DNA of 64,000 bases from Sipunculus nudus (taxonomy: Eukaryota; Annelida; Sipuncula; Golfingiida; Sipunculidae): contig CM049321.1 of assembly GCA_026874595.1 (NCBI GenBank), forward strand, positions 45,751,797 to 45,815,796. Direction: 5' to 3'. The notes below the pieces were generated by a model that was not told the DNA's origin, made no database searches, and worked only from the letters and a program-made list of their open reading frames with translations. Shown one piece after another: positions 62,251 through 64,000 of the stretch. The position numbers and the translations under genes are program-made. Numbering within the stretch: the stretch's first letter is position 1; each line of letters opens with the position of its first letter.

Positions 62251-62582
62251 CTCTAACCGTTTTTTTAAATAGCATAGGTTAACGTACGGCGGATGCCACG
62301 CCATCGCCTTAGCTCACAGGTTCGCTAACAAAAAAAATATATAAAATAAAAGGTCCCAAATTGTATAAAGGCCTATCTTAAATATAAAACAAGGCATACA
62401 AGTCTAATGCGAACCTGTGCCATGAGATTACACCAGGTATAATGCTTCAATGCTGGACCATTACTTTTCAAGAACATGTGTTACATGTATATGAACAATG
62501 CAAGTACTAAACACTTAGAACAAGAAACAATTAAACAAACATCACTGCTGCAATACTGGCATGGGTGCACACAACACAAAAA

Positions 62583-63777
62583 CTAGAATATGGGTAGTCA
62601 ACAAGCGACTACGTGTATCCACCAAAATCAGAGTAGGAAAGGTGAAGTGAGGCATGAATTGAGTGGCAAGGGGAAATAGAGTGAGGTGTGTTGCATAATA
62701 GCCTGAATGTCTGCAGCGTATACATAAATGTAGGTGGCGCCACCTGCCACAACATCCAGAAAGCTATCCAAGATGTATAAACTTGCAAAATTTTAGGCAG
62801 ATATGTCAAACCACTGCCGAGATATGAGTGATTTATGCCCCGGCAAACAAACAGACGGATGCTGTGCAAAAATGATTGCAGGTGGCACCACCAGTTTTGC
62901 GTATGTTAAAGAACTATGTTAGATCTATAAACATGAAAAATGAAAAATTCTGGCCCAACTGGTCAAATAGTTCCCGAGATATGAGCTTGGATGTCTACAG
63001 CTTAAACGTGAATGTAGGTGGCGCAACCTGTCATACAATCAAGAAAGCTGCCCAAGATGTATAAATTTGCAAAATATCAGGTGGATAAGTCAAACCACTG
63101 CCAAGATATGAGTGATTTTATCCCAAGGCAGATGAACAGATGGACGCTGTGCAAAAATGGTGGCAGGTGGCACCACCAGTTTTGCGTATGATAAAGAGCT
63201 CAGGGAGATCTATACACATGCAACATCTCAGGGGGATATGTCAAACCAGTCCTGAGATATAAGCCTGAATGTCTGCAGCTTAAACGTGAATGTAGGTGGC
63301 GCCACCTGTCATAAAATCAAGAAAGCTGTCCAGGATGTATACACATGCAAAATTTCAGGTGGATAAGTCCAACCAATGCAGAGATATGAGTGTTTTTATC
63401 CAAAGGCAGATGAACAGATGGACGCTGTGCAAAAATAGTTGCAGGTGGCACCACTTTTTTTAGTGTATGCTATAAAGCTTTCCAAGGGCTATATTTGTGC
63501 AAAATTTTTAGCCTGATCGGTCAAACGGTTCCCAAGATATGTGGGTCTTTGTGTGGAAACAGACGCACAAATGGACGCTGGGCAGAGAGGAAAGGTCAGA
63601 GGTCAACCAGAAATGAGGGCGCAGCAGTTCACATTTTACCGTCATAATTCCGAATTTTAAAAAATTCTGCCCAGTGGTTATGGAGGGGTTCTCCGGAAAC
63701 CTATGCAGCAATGGCGGCAGCGTCAGCATCCGACTGAAAACAGAGTATCGGCAAAACTCTGTTTCGGCGGATACAAT
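62583..63777 (-). mobile_element. P-family rolling-circle-like element, copy P-C
   Basis: Reads on the minus strand. The head ATTGTATCCGCCGAAACAGAG stands at the high-coordinate end (to 63777), followed by a GCTGCCGCCAT patch. Eight or so ~140-bp units carry GGTGGCGCCACC or GGTGGCACCACC (about 63445, 63297, 63170, 63018, 62885, 62735). The tail has the inverted head motif, a hairpin (GTAGTC...GACTAC) and CTAG at 62586-62583, followed by T. Confidence 0.8.
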
Positions 63778-64000
63778 GATTGTAGCTGGCACCACCAGTC
63801 TTATATACAACGAAGAGATATTTACATATGCCCAATGTCAGACTGATATGTCAAACCCCTCCTGTGAAATAAGCAGGGACATTCACTGTGCAAAAATTAT
63901 TGTAGGTGGCACCACCAGTCTTGTACACTATAAAGCTACCCGATATGTATGAACATACCCAATTTTAGGCTGATGTATCAAATTCCTCTATAGAAATAAG
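63778..64000. repeat. P-type unit fragment running off the window
   Basis: Two units of about 128 bp, marked by GGCACCACCAGTCTT at about 63788 and 63908, directly abut the P-C head. The same subfamily as 61278-61530. The element continues beyond the window. Confidence 0.65.

Overview
The window looks like nuclear DNA of an invertebrate, most likely a lophotrochozoan and probably a bivalve mollusc. The DNA is AT-rich, gene density is low, coding sequence is split by introns, there are C2H2 zinc-finger paralogues, Ty3/gypsy relics and tRNA-derived SINEs, and much of the window is non-autonomous transposable elements with tandem cores of the kind known from bivalves (pearl-like, Helitron-derived). 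The taxon is an inference; no species marker is present.

Genes. (1) 5998-7011 (-): an intact 337-codon single-exon reading frame for a PTB/PID-domain adaptor. (2) 25836-27571 (-) with an upstream exon at 29020-29290: a 14-finger C2H2 protein. The two exons join in phase and would give about 667 residues. (3) 51600-53175 (-) and 58600-59880 (-): two decayed paralogues of that zinc-finger gene, with frameshifts, nonsense codons and lost cysteines. (4) 18351-18641 (-): an orphan exon-like frame of 291 bp bounded by AG and GT, gene unknown. Weaker exon-like pieces lie at 12214-12251, 37268-37355, 47311-47385 and 49526-49753.

Mobile DNA. Three hAT-like elements have visible 8-bp target duplications (7782-10854, 8637-9540 nested in it, 44877-46084). 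A Helitron with canonical A|TC...hairpin-CTAG|T ends spans 40304-43531. Three further tandem-core families, named here P, T and S, occupy much of the window. P (19361-20804, 33029-37065, 62583-63777, 54308-54748) and T (30257-31919, 12730-15042) end in hairpin plus CTAG and carry ~140-145-bp units. S (567-1985, 21949-24704, 33338-36203, 40969-43420, 55936-56970) has palindromic ends and, in most copies, ~340-bp units. A foldback element with ~415-bp inverted arms (29410-32400) carries a T copy. Ty3/gypsy pol remnants lie at 16385-17160 (-) and 48092-48289 (+).

Nesting gives a relative history: S inside P (33338-36203), S inside the Helitron (40969-43420), T inside the foldback element, and hAT inside hAT. 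The most unusual signals are the repeated nuclear-receptor-type motif TGACCTTTGACCT in T and S elements, the palindrome GGTGGCGCCACC shared by all three tandem-core families, and long G/C runs arising at one homologous site of the S unit. I found no multi-gene system such as a defence island, biosynthetic cluster or CRISPR array. Most of the remaining sequence is AT-rich and unassigned.
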